From NCBI GenBank assembly GCA_003565095.1, contig PXDI01000380.1:1-13815 (forward strand): 13,815 bases of DNA. Reading direction: 5' to 3'. The notes below the pieces were generated by a model. The model saw only the letters and a list, made by a program, of their open reading frames with translations, made no database searches and was not told where the DNA came from. The position numbers and the translations under genes were made by a program. This document shows, one piece after another, positions 1-6,825 of this stretch. The stretch comes from PVC group bacterium. GTDB lineage: Bacteria > Verrucomicrobiota > Kiritimatiellia > UBA8416 > PXDI01. How positions within the stretch are numbered: the first letter of the stretch is position 1; each line of letters starts with the position of its first letter.

Positions 1-157
1 CTATCTCATCTGATCCGATATCGCGTTCAACAATCTGCGGCTCGTCATGTTTAATAACAAAAGCCGTGCCCCTGATAACACCGGGCCACACCCCCGTGCC
101 CTGCAAACGGTGCGGCACTGAAGCGGTCGTCTCCTGGCTGTCGCGCGACTTGTCCAT
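1..157 (-). CDS. ptsI: PTS enzyme I (phosphoenolpyruvate-protein phosphotransferase), N-terminus only
   Basis: Only the first 52 codons are in the window; the gene runs off the left edge. Enzyme I is the cytoplasmic protein that takes phosphate from phosphoenolpyruvate and passes it to HPr. After about 17 polar residues comes LQGTGVWPGVIRGTAFVI (residues 18-35), which matches the opening strand of enzyme I, usually G-x-x-V/A-S-P-G-x-A-x-G-x-A-F. Trp stands where Ser is usual. The ATG at 157 lies 4 bases after the ptsH stop, with GAGGA about 8 bases upstream as a ribosome site, so it is the natural next gene in the ptsH operon. The identification rests on a short stretch plus context; the catalytic His domain and the PEP-binding barrel are outside the window. 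Confidence 0.85.
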   Translation of the reverse strand, partial: MDKSRDSQETTASVPHRLQGTGVWPGVIRGTAFVIKHDEPQIVERDIGSDEI

Positions 158-161
158 AACT

Positions 162-452
162 CTAATCCTCATCAAAACCGCTGGCAAACAGGGCTTCGAG
201 TTCATCAAGCACCTGTTCAGCATCAGAACCGCAAGCCGTCAGCAGCAGCTCTGTTCCATGTGACGCCTCAAGCGTTAACAGACCCATCATACTTTTCGCC
301 GAAACACGGCTGCCGTTTTTTTCGATAGAAACATCTGCATCATAACGCCCGGCCGTTTTCACAAGTAATGATGCCGGCCTGGCATGAATGCCGAGCCGGT
401 TTACAATCTTCACTTTACGCGAATTATCCGCGCTATTCTGACTGCTACTCAC
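162..452 (-). CDS. ptsH: HPr phosphocarrier protein
   Basis: HPr relays phosphate from enzyme I to sugar permeases. When phosphorylated on serine by HprK it acts as a regulatory signal. The 96-residue protein contains GIHARPASLLVKTA, in which His23 is the phosphoacceptor of the PTS relay. It also contains KSMMGLLTL, in which Ser54 corresponds to the regulatory Ser46 of Gram-positive HPr, so both sites are intact. The start is GTG at 452, overlapping the end of hprK by 8 bases, with AGGTGG a few bases upstream. Compared with the usual 85-90 residues, it has about a dozen extra polar N-terminal residues (MSSSQNSADNSRK); a start a little further in cannot be excluded. The adjacent hprK supports a regulatory role, and ptsI follows 4 bases later. 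Confidence 0.95.
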   Translation of the reverse strand: MSSSQNSADNSRKVKIVNRLGIHARPASLLVKTAGRYDADVSIEKNGSRVSAKSMMGLLTLEASHGTELLLTACGSDAEQVLDELEALFASGFDED

Positions 453-1419
453 TGACCACCTGCGCTCCCGTCATTAAGCTGATCAGCCTCTCGTCCAGTT
501 CTTTCACGGCATCGTGACCGAGTCTCCTCAACTTTGCGTTAAGCTCGGCGGTTTCAACGATATTTGCCATATCGCGCCCCGCCGCCACCCGCAGCATCAG
601 ATGCGGCAATTCAACATCCAGCAGACTGGTAACCTGACGCGCCTCGCTGCCACGCAGATCATCGGAAGCGCCTGCCTTCCCTGCATCAAACAAAGTTACA
701 ACCAAATCCAACTTCTTGTCCTCACGAACCGAAGAAACACCAAAAAGACTGGGGACGTGAATTATCCCCAATCCCCGGATTTCCATATGATAACGGGTTG
801 AAAAAACCGGCCCGCCGATTAATGAACCGGCGCTGTCACGACGCAGGGAAGTCACATCGTCGGCCACCAGCGCATGCCCGCGCTTTATCAAACCCAAAGC
901 TGTCTCACTTTTACCAACCCCCGGAGCCCCCTTGATCAATACCCCAACCCCCTGAATCTCAACCATTGTCCCCTGAACCTTCATCCGCGGCGCCATCAGG
1001 TTTTCCATGATAATCGTCGCCGCATTGATGAAGTGCTTGGTAATCATCTGCGAACGTAAAATCGGCACATTGAATTCCTCAGCCAGTTCAACGGCCTCTG
1101 ACGGCACTATCTTATGTCGGGAAAATACTACACACGGAATCTTTTGCGAAAAGAAATCCCGCAGGGCTTTATGACGATCTTCCGCATTCAGCGAATCAAG
1201 GTATGAATATTCGGAAAGTCCGATCACCTGGATACGGCGATGCGGAAAGTACTTGTAGAAGCCGGACAGGGCAAGCCCGGGGCGGTTGATGGCCGCCTCG
1301 TAAATCACATGTTTGATTCCGCCCTTTCCGGCCACAAGCTCCATATCCATCGGCCTGCCGCCCGCCTCAAGAAATGAGGCAACCTTGACCCGCTGGCGCT
1401 GTTCACTATAGGGTGACAT
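445..1419 (-). CDS. hprK: HPr kinase/phosphorylase
   Basis: This cytoplasmic enzyme phosphorylates HPr on its regulatory serine using ATP or pyrophosphate, and removes that phosphate. The 324 residues have the two-domain layout of the family: an N-terminal domain to about residue 135, then a P-loop kinase domain. Visible motifs are the Walker A GAPGVGKSETALGLIKRGH (164-182), the acidic pair VADD (185-188), the family signature MEIRGLGIIHVPSLFG (212-227) and the C-terminal AAGRDMANIVE (279-289). Two positions look unusual. The His normally found before the Walker A strand (V-H-G-x-x-V) is Gln149 here, and the usual Ser in G-x-S-G-x-G-K-S is Pro166. The ATG at 1419 lies 4 bases after the hpf stop with AGGA just upstream; the 3' end overlaps ptsH by 8 bases. 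Assignment is firm; the kinase/phosphorylase balance is unknown. Confidence 0.95.
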   Translation of the reverse strand: MSPYSEQRQRVKVASFLEAGGRPMDMELVAGKGGIKHVIYEAAINRPGLALSGFYKYFPHRRIQVIGLSEYSYLDSLNAEDRHKALRDFFSQKIPCVVFSRHKIVPSEAVELAEEFNVPILRSQMITKHFINAATIIMENLMAPRMKVQGTMVEIQGVGVLIKGAPGVGKSETALGLIKRGHALVADDVTSLRRDSAGSLIGGPVFSTRYHMEIRGLGIIHVPSLFGVSSVREDKKLDLVVTLFDAGKAGASDDLRGSEARQVTSLLDVELPHLMLRVAAGRDMANIVETAELNAKLRRLGHDAVKELDERLISLMTGAQVVSE

Positions 1420-1423
1420 TTTC

Positions 1424-1753
1424 CTACTGTCCCTTGATCTTCTCGTGCATCTTCATAGCGGGTTTGTGGTCCTGCATCTTGTCACGCAACCGCCGTAACT
1501 GTGCCTCAACTTTAGAGTAAGCCTCGTCAATTGCCGTGCGCATAACCTCAGAGTGCTCTTTGGTTCCGATGCGGATGTGATTCTTGCCCTGCACAACAAA
1601 CTCGCACTCTTTGGCAAGTTTCTGCTCATCTAGAATTACATGTACATGCTCCACCCGCGGAAACTCTTCCATCAGGGCTTCCGCCCGCTCACGGGCATAG
1701 CGTTGCACTGCGTCTTTATTATCCCCATGCCGTACGGTTACTTCAACCGACAT
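1424..1753 (-). CDS. hpf: Ribosome hibernation-promoting factor, short form
   Basis: This small protein binds the 30S subunit in the mRNA/tRNA channel and helps inactivate or store ribosomes as 70S or 100S particles in non-growing cells. The 109 residues give the beta-alpha-beta-beta-beta-alpha pattern of the HPF/YfiA family: MSVEVTVRHG at the start, then basic helices with EAYSKVEAQLRRLRDK (77-92). There is no C-terminal dimerisation extension, so it is the short type. The reading frame is open to 1798, but AGGAGG at 1761-1766 is 7 bases from the ATG at 1753 and only 1 base from the ATG at 1759, so 1753 is chosen. It lies 22 bases after lptB and 4 before hprK. The lptB-hpf-PTS neighbourhood is also known in Proteobacteria, where rpoN sits between lptB and hpf. 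Confidence 0.9.
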   Translation of the reverse strand: MSVEVTVRHGDNKDAVQRYARERAEALMEEFPRVEHVHVILDEQKLAKECEFVVQGKNHIRIGTKEHSEVMRTAIDEAYSKVEAQLRRLRDKMQDHKPAMKMHEKIKGQ

Positions 1754-1775
1754 AATCATCCCTCCTGTTATTGTG

Positions 1776-2516
1776 TTACATCTTGAATGACGCGCCAAGA
1801 TACAACTCCCGGCTCATTTTGTCATTAATAAGAAAATCGCTCGCGCCTTCGCGCATAATTTTGCCCTCAAATACCAGATATGCCCTGTCAACCACCGCCA
1901 GTGTCTCCCTGACATTATGATCAGTTATAACAATCCCGAGTCCCCGCGACTTCAAATCAGTAATAATATCCTGAATTTCCTTTACCGCCAATGGATCAAC
2001 CCCGCTGAAAGGTTCATCCAGCATCAGCACATCCGGCCGTGTAACCAGTGCTCTTGTAATCTCGAGCTTCCTTCGTTCACCACCACTCAAAGTATACGCT
2101 TTTTGTTTTGCGAGTCTAGCTAAATCCAGCTCAGCCAGCAGCATTGCGGCACGCTCGCGGCGCTCTGCCGCCGGAATCGGCAATGTCTCAAGAATCGCCA
2201 TAACATTCTCTTCCACAGTCAGTTTGCGAAAAACGGAAGGCTCCTGGGCCAGATATCCTACACCGATTCTGGCCCGTTTAAACATCGGCCAGTGGGTTAC
2301 ATCATGATCCTTGAACCAAACCCGTCCCTCGTCAGGTTTTACCAGCCCGGTCATCATATAGAACGTAGTGGTTTTTCCGGCCCCGTTCGGTCCCAGCACA
2401 CCCACAATTTCACCTGCATGCACATTCAGACTGACGCCTTTGACCACTTCACGCCCGTGGTAGCGCTTTATCAGCCCCTCGGCCGCAAGCAGTGTTTGCC
2501 GTTCAGACTGTACCAT
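1776..2516 (-). CDS. lptB: LPS export ABC transporter ATP-binding protein LptB
   Basis: LptB is the cytoplasmic ATPase that drives LPS extraction from the inner membrane by LptFG and across the Lpt bridge. The 246 residues carry Walker A GPNGAGKT (42-49), Q-loop Gln91, ABC signature LSGGERRKLEITRAL (143-157), Walker B VLMLDEP (163-169), then FSGVDP and switch His200. The signature and DEPFSGVDP stretch, plus the ending Y-L-G-x-x-F, are typical of LptB rather than other ABC proteins. The ATG at 2516 overlaps the lptA stop by one base (TGATG). A GTG at 2519 would add one codon; GGAGG upstream is at usable distance from both. Order lptC-lptA-lptB matches the classical export operon. LptF, LptG and LptD are not in the window. 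Confidence 0.96.
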   Translation of the reverse strand: MVQSERQTLLAAEGLIKRYHGREVVKGVSLNVHAGEIVGVLGPNGAGKTTTFYMMTGLVKPDEGRVWFKDHDVTHWPMFKRARIGVGYLAQEPSVFRKLTVEENVMAILETLPIPAAERRERAAMLLAELDLARLAKQKAYTLSGGERRKLEITRALVTRPDVLMLDEPFSGVDPLAVKEIQDIITDLKSRGLGIVITDHNVRETLAVVDRAYLVFEGKIMREGASDFLINDKMSRELYLGASFKM

Positions 2517-3040
2517 CACTGCCGCCCTCCGGGACGCGGAACAGGAACCAGATCAGCCGGCATTGTCCCGCCATGGATTGTCAACCGGCCCGGCTTCACT
2601 TCCATCCGCTCGTCCCCGCGCCAGATCTTAATCAGGTCACCGGAAACACTGTCGCCGGCCCGCGTGATCACGGCATTTCCGGTCATCACAATTTCGCCTG
2701 AAAGCGTCAGATAAACCAGCCGGTCACACCGGCCCTCGCGGTCTTCACTGGTCAAATGCACATTACCGGAAGCGGTCAGTGACCGTACCTGATTTGTAGA
2801 ATCAAACATTACAACCAGCCGATCACTGGTCAGGTGCAACGCAGGATCATCCACCACTACGTTGCCGGTAAAAATTGAAATTGAACGCTTATAATCAAAT
2901 TCAAGCTGGTCAGAAGTAATAACCGTTTGAATCGCATCATCTTCAACCGATTCCGGAACGTTCTCCGTGGCACAGACCCCGCTGATAACCACACCTGAAA
3001 CAATCAACAAACTAGAATATAGAAAAAAGATTCTTCGCAT
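2516..3040 (-). CDS. lptA: LptA/OstA-type periplasmic LPS transport protein
   Basis: LptA polymerises through the periplasm as the bridge that carries LPS from LptC to the outer-membrane LptD. The 174-residue product begins with a clear signal peptide (MRR, hydrophobic to residue 20, likely cleavage after VCA at 24). The mature part has the repeating beta-strand pattern of the OstA fold: TSDQLEFDYKRSISIFTGNV (43-62), then TSDRLVV and SGNVHL. Length is close to the E. coli protein (185). The ATG at 3040 has AGGAG 5 bases upstream; the gene overlaps the end of lptC by 29 bases and touches lptB. The C-terminal tail is Pro/Gly/Arg-rich (VPVPRPGGRQ). The OstA fold plus position between lptC and lptB makes the call strong, although sequence identity within this family is generally low. 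Confidence 0.88.
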   Translation of the reverse strand: MRRIFFLYSSLLIVSGVVISGVCATENVPESVEDDAIQTVITSDQLEFDYKRSISIFTGNVVVDDPALHLTSDRLVVMFDSTNQVRSLTASGNVHLTSEDREGRCDRLVYLTLSGEIVMTGNAVITRAGDSVSGDLIKIWRGDERMEVKPGRLTIHGGTMPADLVPVPRPGGRQ

Positions 3041-3488
3041 CAGAACTCCTGCTTAGTACAACTTTGACATTACTCTTGATTAAAATTTTCTCATCGGCCC
3101 CCGACCATGTCATACCTTTACCGGTAATTACGGCGCCGGGGCGTTCCATCATTACATCGCCGGCAGATTCAGCAGTCTGCCGCTCACGGTCAATAATGCA
3201 ATCCTGCATTATCAGAGTGGTTTCAACAATTCCGTCCGGCTGCATTATCGTTACAGTAACGCCTTCAGCCGTAACGGGTTTGCCGGGCGGTGCCTCAGCA
3301 CGCCGGGCATGAATCAAGGTACGGATTGTTCCGTCCGGATAATGCTCCATCGGAAAACGCAAACCGCTTAAGGGCAGCACAGGCGTATCGGCCTGCATCC
3401 TTTCAAGTACAGCAAACAGCAAAACGGCAGCAATAATTGCCGTGCCGCTTAACGCCGCATGCCTTGAACGGACCCCGTCCAGTATCAT
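3012..3488 (-). CDS. lptC: LptC-like LPS export protein (bitopic inner-membrane)
   Basis: LptC is anchored in the inner membrane, binds the LptB2FG extractor and hands LPS to LptA. The 158-residue protein has one N-terminal membrane segment (residues 12-28, rich in A, I, L, V) and a periplasmic part with a strand pattern of the OstA/LptC fold. The section SAGDVMMERPGAVITGKGMT (109-128) is the most LptC-like. Its start codon overlaps the kdsA stop as TAATG, and its 3' end overlaps lptA by 29 bases. Sequence similarity in LptC is weak in general, so the name depends on topology, fold pattern and position directly before lptA and lptB. It is slightly shorter than E. coli LptC (191 residues). Confidence 0.82.
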   Translation of the reverse strand: MILDGVRSRHAALSGTAIIAAVLLFAVLERMQADTPVLPLSGLRFPMEHYPDGTIRTLIHARRAEAPPGKPVTAEGVTVTIMQPDGIVETTLIMQDCIIDRERQTAESAGDVMMERPGAVITGKGMTWSGADEKILIKSNVKVVLSRSSDAKNLFSIF

Positions 3489-4321
3489 TATCTTTCCTTC
3501 GGCCGGTGTACTGCGGCATGAATGACTGCTAATTGCCGCCAGAACCCCGGAAAAATGCGTAAAGGGATCATATTGGCACTGTCGGAAAGCGCCTTTTGCG
3601 GGGTAATATGCGTTTCAACAAACACGCCGTCAACTCCGGTTGCAACGGCCGCGCGTGCCAACGCCGGCGCCCAGTGACCGTCCCCGCCTGAGCAGCCCGC
3701 TCCGGCCCCCGGACGCTGCACACTGTGCGTTGCATCAAATATCACCGGATACCCCCACTCGCGCATTATCAACAGATTACGCATATCAACCACCAGATTA
3801 TTATATCCAAAAGAGTTGCCGCGTTCGGTCAACATCACATCCCGGTTACCGGTTGTTTCCACTTTCTTGAGCGCATATTCCATATCCGCCGCCGCCATAA
3901 ACTGGCCTTTTTTAATATTTACCGGCTTACCGCTGTTTCCGGCCGCCAGCAGCAAATCAGTCTGACGGCAAAGAAAGGCAGGAATCTGAATAACATCAAC
4001 CACCGCTGCGGCCTGCTCAACTTCAGCAACACTGTGGACATCCGTCAGAAGCGGCAGCCCGGTCTTTTCACGCACCTCACGCAGTATATCCAGCCCCTGC
4101 ACAATACCCGGTCCACGGAAACCGCTGACCGAAGAACGGTTTGCCTTGTCATAAGAAGCCTTGAAGATTAACGGAATGTTTTCTTCAGCAGCTATGGCCG
4201 CCAGCCGCCGGGCAATACGCAGACAGATTGCGCGGCTTTCAATTACACAAGGTCCGGCAATCATTGCCAATTTACCGCCCCCGAAAACCGCTTTACCAAT
4301 CCTGACTTTTCTGCATTTCAT
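3488..4321 (-). CDS. kdsA: 3-deoxy-D-manno-octulosonate-8-phosphate synthase (Kdo8P synthase), metal-dependent type
   Basis: This enzyme condenses phosphoenolpyruvate with arabinose-5-phosphate to give Kdo-8-phosphate, the precursor of the Kdo that joins lipid A to the LPS core. The 277 residues form a TIM barrel with the family motifs AGPCVIES (22-29), FKASYDKANRSS (53-64), GQFMA (139-143), TERGNSFGYN (165-174) and DATHSVQRPG (196-205). Cys25 replaces the Asn found in the E. coli enzyme. With His199, Glu236 (FVETH) and Asp247 (ALSD) it reproduces the metal site described for the Aquifex type, so this should be a metal-requiring enzyme. The start overlaps the kdsB stop as ATGA; the stop overlaps lptC. 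Pairing with kdsB and the Lpt genes fits LPS assembly. Confidence 0.97.
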   Translation of the reverse strand: MKCRKVRIGKAVFGGGKLAMIAGPCVIESRAICLRIARRLAAIAAEENIPLIFKASYDKANRSSVSGFRGPGIVQGLDILREVREKTGLPLLTDVHSVAEVEQAAAVVDVIQIPAFLCRQTDLLLAAGNSGKPVNIKKGQFMAAADMEYALKKVETTGNRDVMLTERGNSFGYNNLVVDMRNLLIMREWGYPVIFDATHSVQRPGAGAGCSGGDGHWAPALARAAVATGVDGVFVETHITPQKALSDSANMIPLRIFPGFWRQLAVIHAAVHRPKER

Positions 4322-5070
4322 AAAACCGCACCCGCTTTCCGCAAAAGTTCTTCTGCATACGCAACATCTTCAGGTGTATCCACACCAATTCCCTCATCGG
4401 CGGTATCCAGTACCAATATCCGCCCGCCCATATCCAGTGCCCGCAACTGTTCAAGTTTTTCCGCCTGCTCCAGACGCGACGGCGGATAACTGACAAAACG
4501 CTTCAAAAAATCATGTCTGTAAGCATAAACACCGAGATGCCGCCAGTAAAGACTCAAATCAGCCGCATCCCTCCCGCGATCCCGCTCAAACGGGATCGGC
4601 GCACGGGAAAAGTACAGCGCCATTCCTGATGCCGCCCGCACCACCTTCACAACATTTTTATTGTCAACATCTTGAACCCGCGTGAGCGGAGCCGCCGCGG
4701 TTGCCATATCCCAGCTCTTATCACTGCTCATAGCGTCAACCAGCCGATCAAGCAGTTTATGGTCAATCAATGGCTCATCGCCTTGAACATTAATAACAAC
4801 ATCTGCCTCAAGATCTTCAACAGCCTCCGCCACCCGGTCGGTGCCGGAGGGATGGGCGGATGATGTCATAACCGCCCGTGCGGCACTGCCCGCAACCGCC
4901 GCGGCAATCCGTTCATCATCGGTGGCCACCAGTATCTCATCAATCGATCCGGCACGTTCCACAGCCGCCACGCACCACAAAATCAAAGGATGCCCGCACA
5001 AAGGCACCAGACTTTTGCCCGGGAAACGGGTTGAGCCCCAGCGTGCCGGAATTACCGCAACTGTTTTCAT
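4318..5070 (-). CDS. kdsB: CMP-Kdo synthetase (3-deoxy-manno-octulosonate cytidylyltransferase)
   Basis: KdsB activates Kdo with CTP to form CMP-Kdo, the donor used by the Kdo transferase. The 250-residue protein shows the family's N-terminal nucleotide loop VIPARWGSTRFPGKSL (6-21), then VATDDERI (48-55), HPSGTDRVAEA (73-83), NVQGDEP (94-100), the YFSRAPIPF stretch in mid-protein, and LEQLRALDMG with GVDTPEDV near the end. The length matches E. coli KdsB (248). The ATG at 5070 overlaps the heptose kinase stop as ATGA, and the stop overlaps kdsA the same way, so the three sugar genes are probably translationally coupled. No key residue seems to be missing. Confidence 0.97.
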   Translation of the reverse strand: MKTVAVIPARWGSTRFPGKSLVPLCGHPLILWCVAAVERAGSIDEILVATDDERIAAAVAGSAARAVMTSSAHPSGTDRVAEAVEDLEADVVINVQGDEPLIDHKLLDRLVDAMSSDKSWDMATAAAPLTRVQDVDNKNVVKVVRAASGMALYFSRAPIPFERDRGRDAADLSLYWRHLGVYAYRHDFLKRFVSYPPSRLEQAEKLEQLRALDMGGRILVLDTADEGIGVDTPEDVAYAEELLRKAGAVL

Positions 5071-6068
5071 TGAACAAGATTCCCTATATACTCAAGTAAT
5101 TCGTCCCGTGAACATTGGGCGGTACCGAGTTTGCCGACAACAACACCGGCGGCATAATTCGCCAGTGTTGCGGCATCAAGAAACGACTGCCCGGCCGCCA
5201 GAGCCAGCAGAGTCACCGCAATCACGGTGTCACCTGCCCCGGAAACATCAAAAACTTCACGCGCCCTGGTTGGAATAATGTTTGCCTGACCGTCCGTTCC
5301 ATATAAATACATCCCGTGGGCACCCAATGTAATAATCACATGCCGGCAATTCAACTGTTCACACAAACACTGCGCAAGCGGAGCCAGATGTGCGCCCAAA
5401 TCGTCTACTTCATCAAGCAAGCGTTCCCTGACGCCGCAGACATTACAGGCCTCCCTGTAATTCGGCGTGGCGACATGCAGACCGCTCCACACAAGTTCAC
5501 TGTTATCTTTGGGGTCAAGACCGGCCGGACAGTCAAAACCGAATCCAGCTACCGAATCAATTACCGGCTGTGTCAACAAGCCCTTGCCGTAATCCTCAAA
5601 AATCAATCCGTCGGGACTGTACTTCAACGCGGCAATCGCTTTTGATATCTCCTGGTCAACACCGGACGGGACAGCGCCGCCTTCACGGTCAACACGCACA
5701 ACCTGCTGATGCTCGGCAATTACACGGGTTTTAACGATAGTGCCATATTCAGCCGATCTTACAACCGCCGCAGTATTTATGCCGGCGGCCGCCAGACGCT
5801 CAAGCAGTTCATTTCCTGAAGCATCATTACCAACAAGACCGCAAACTGCCGCTTTTCCGCCAAGCGCATTAATGTTCATCGCAACATTTGCCGCGCCGCC
5901 CGGAACTGCGGTTTCCCCGGTCACTTTCAGCACCGGAACCGGAGCTTCCGGCGAGATACGCTGCACAATGCCCTTGACGTAGCGATCAAGCATCAGGTCG
6001 CCGACAATCAATATGCTGCGCTCCCGGCAGGCATCAAGCATCTGCCGTGTACGCTCAACTGAAATCAT
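5067..6068 (-). CDS. rfaE1: D-glycero-beta-D-manno-heptose-7-phosphate kinase (stand-alone HldA/RfaE1 type)
   Basis: This PfkB/ribokinase-family enzyme phosphorylates heptose-7-phosphate at C1 on the way to ADP-heptose for the LPS inner core. The 333 residues match the kinase half of E. coli HldE: VGDLMLDRYVKG (22-33), RISPEAPVPVLKV (37-49), PGGAANVAMNINALGG (56-71), the ATP-site Asp in DVSGAGDTVIA (274-284, base Asp280), and VGKLGT (311-316). The adenylyltransferase half of HldE is absent, so a separate HldC/RfaE2 must be encoded elsewhere if the pathway is complete. The start overlaps the preceding AsmA-like gene as ATGA and the stop overlaps kdsB. The surrounding genes make an LPS substrate more likely than another PfkB sugar. 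Confidence 0.93.
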   Translation of the reverse strand: MISVERTRQMLDACRERSILIVGDLMLDRYVKGIVQRISPEAPVPVLKVTGETAVPGGAANVAMNINALGGKAAVCGLVGNDASGNELLERLAAAGINTAAVVRSAEYGTIVKTRVIAEHQQVVRVDREGGAVPSGVDQEISKAIAALKYSPDGLIFEDYGKGLLTQPVIDSVAGFGFDCPAGLDPKDNSELVWSGLHVATPNYREACNVCGVRERLLDEVDDLGAHLAPLAQCLCEQLNCRHVIITLGAHGMYLYGTDGQANIIPTRAREVFDVSGAGDTVIAVTLLALAAGQSFLDAATLANYAAGVVVGKLGTAQCSRDELLEYIGNLVQ

Positions 6069-6820
6069 TGCTCATCTCCTTCAATATGCGGCCAGCCGCG
6101 TCCCGGACCGGCGGCAACCCTTCTTTCAAGTTCAATATAATCATTATAAGCACCGGCCAGCCACAGACAATATGGATCACCGGCTGAAAGCCCTGATGAA
6201 TCACGGATAACGTATGCGCCCCACTCATATGCAAAATATTCACGGTTTAAAAGTTTTACCGGTCGCACCGCAAAACGCAATCCGTTGACTTCGGTCATAA
6301 TCTCGCCGCTGTGATCCATCCAGCGGAGCGCTCCATCGGTTACTCTCAGGCTTATACGATTGCGCCATGGTTTGGTTAGCTCAGTAATATCATGAAACGA
6401 TCCCGCCGGCAGAGTGCCTAACGCGCTGAATATCTGCGGTGCCCATGTCCCGCGCTCGTCCCGTAACAATACCAATTCAGGATTATGCAACACCAGCCTG
6501 CGTGCGGCGGCACCACCCAGCCCGAAACGCAGTTCCGCTACCGAAAGGGAACCTGTCTCATGAAATTCAACCCGTATATTTTCCAACACCAGATCATACG
6601 GCCACGCAATCCGGCTGTGACCGATTTCCACCGGAGCACCGAAACGCTTTTCAAGAAACCCGCAAATCAATTTGCGGCCGCCATCAAGCCGCACAACAAT
6701 CGCCCCGGTTACGAGCAGCAGAATCAGAACAACCAGCCACACCTGCAACGCACGCCGCAATCCGCCACCGCGGCCTTCTCCGGTCATCCGCAACCCACTG
6801 TTTCCATCACTGCTTCCCAT
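6065..6820 (-). CDS. AsmA-like membrane-anchored protein of unknown function
   Basis: I do not recognise a specific family member. The 251-residue product has a Gly/Arg-rich cytoplasmic N-terminus, one membrane segment (about residues 24-44) and a long periplasmic domain. The section VEIGHSRIAWPYDLVLENI (64-82), followed by an alternating VAELRFGLGG stretch and NPELVLLRDERGTW (113-126), resembles the start of AsmA/TamB/DUF748 proteins, which are linked to envelope lipid traffic. It is much shorter than most of them. The frame opens with a GTG at 6826 that overlaps the YggS stop (TAGTG), but GGAGG at 6829-6833 is 8 bases from the ATG at 6820 and only 2 from the GTG, so 6820 is preferred. It ends in an ATGA overlap with the heptose kinase. 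A role in LPS or outer-membrane assembly is inference from place and topology. Confidence 0.75.
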   Translation of the reverse strand: MGSSDGNSGLRMTGEGRGGGLRRALQVWLVVLILLLVTGAIVVRLDGGRKLICGFLEKRFGAPVEIGHSRIAWPYDLVLENIRVEFHETGSLSVAELRFGLGGAAARRLVLHNPELVLLRDERGTWAPQIFSALGTLPAGSFHDITELTKPWRNRISLRVTDGALRWMDHSGEIMTEVNGLRFAVRPVKLLNREYFAYEWGAYVIRDSSGLSAGDPYCLWLAGAYNDYIELERRVAAGPGRGWPHIEGDEQ

Positions 6821-6825
6821 AATCA

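Noticed and set aside
1754..1798. Longer hpf start (15 extra codons)
   Set aside because: It overlaps lptB, and the strong AGGAGG at 1761-1766 is spaced correctly only for the ATG at 1753, where family similarity begins.
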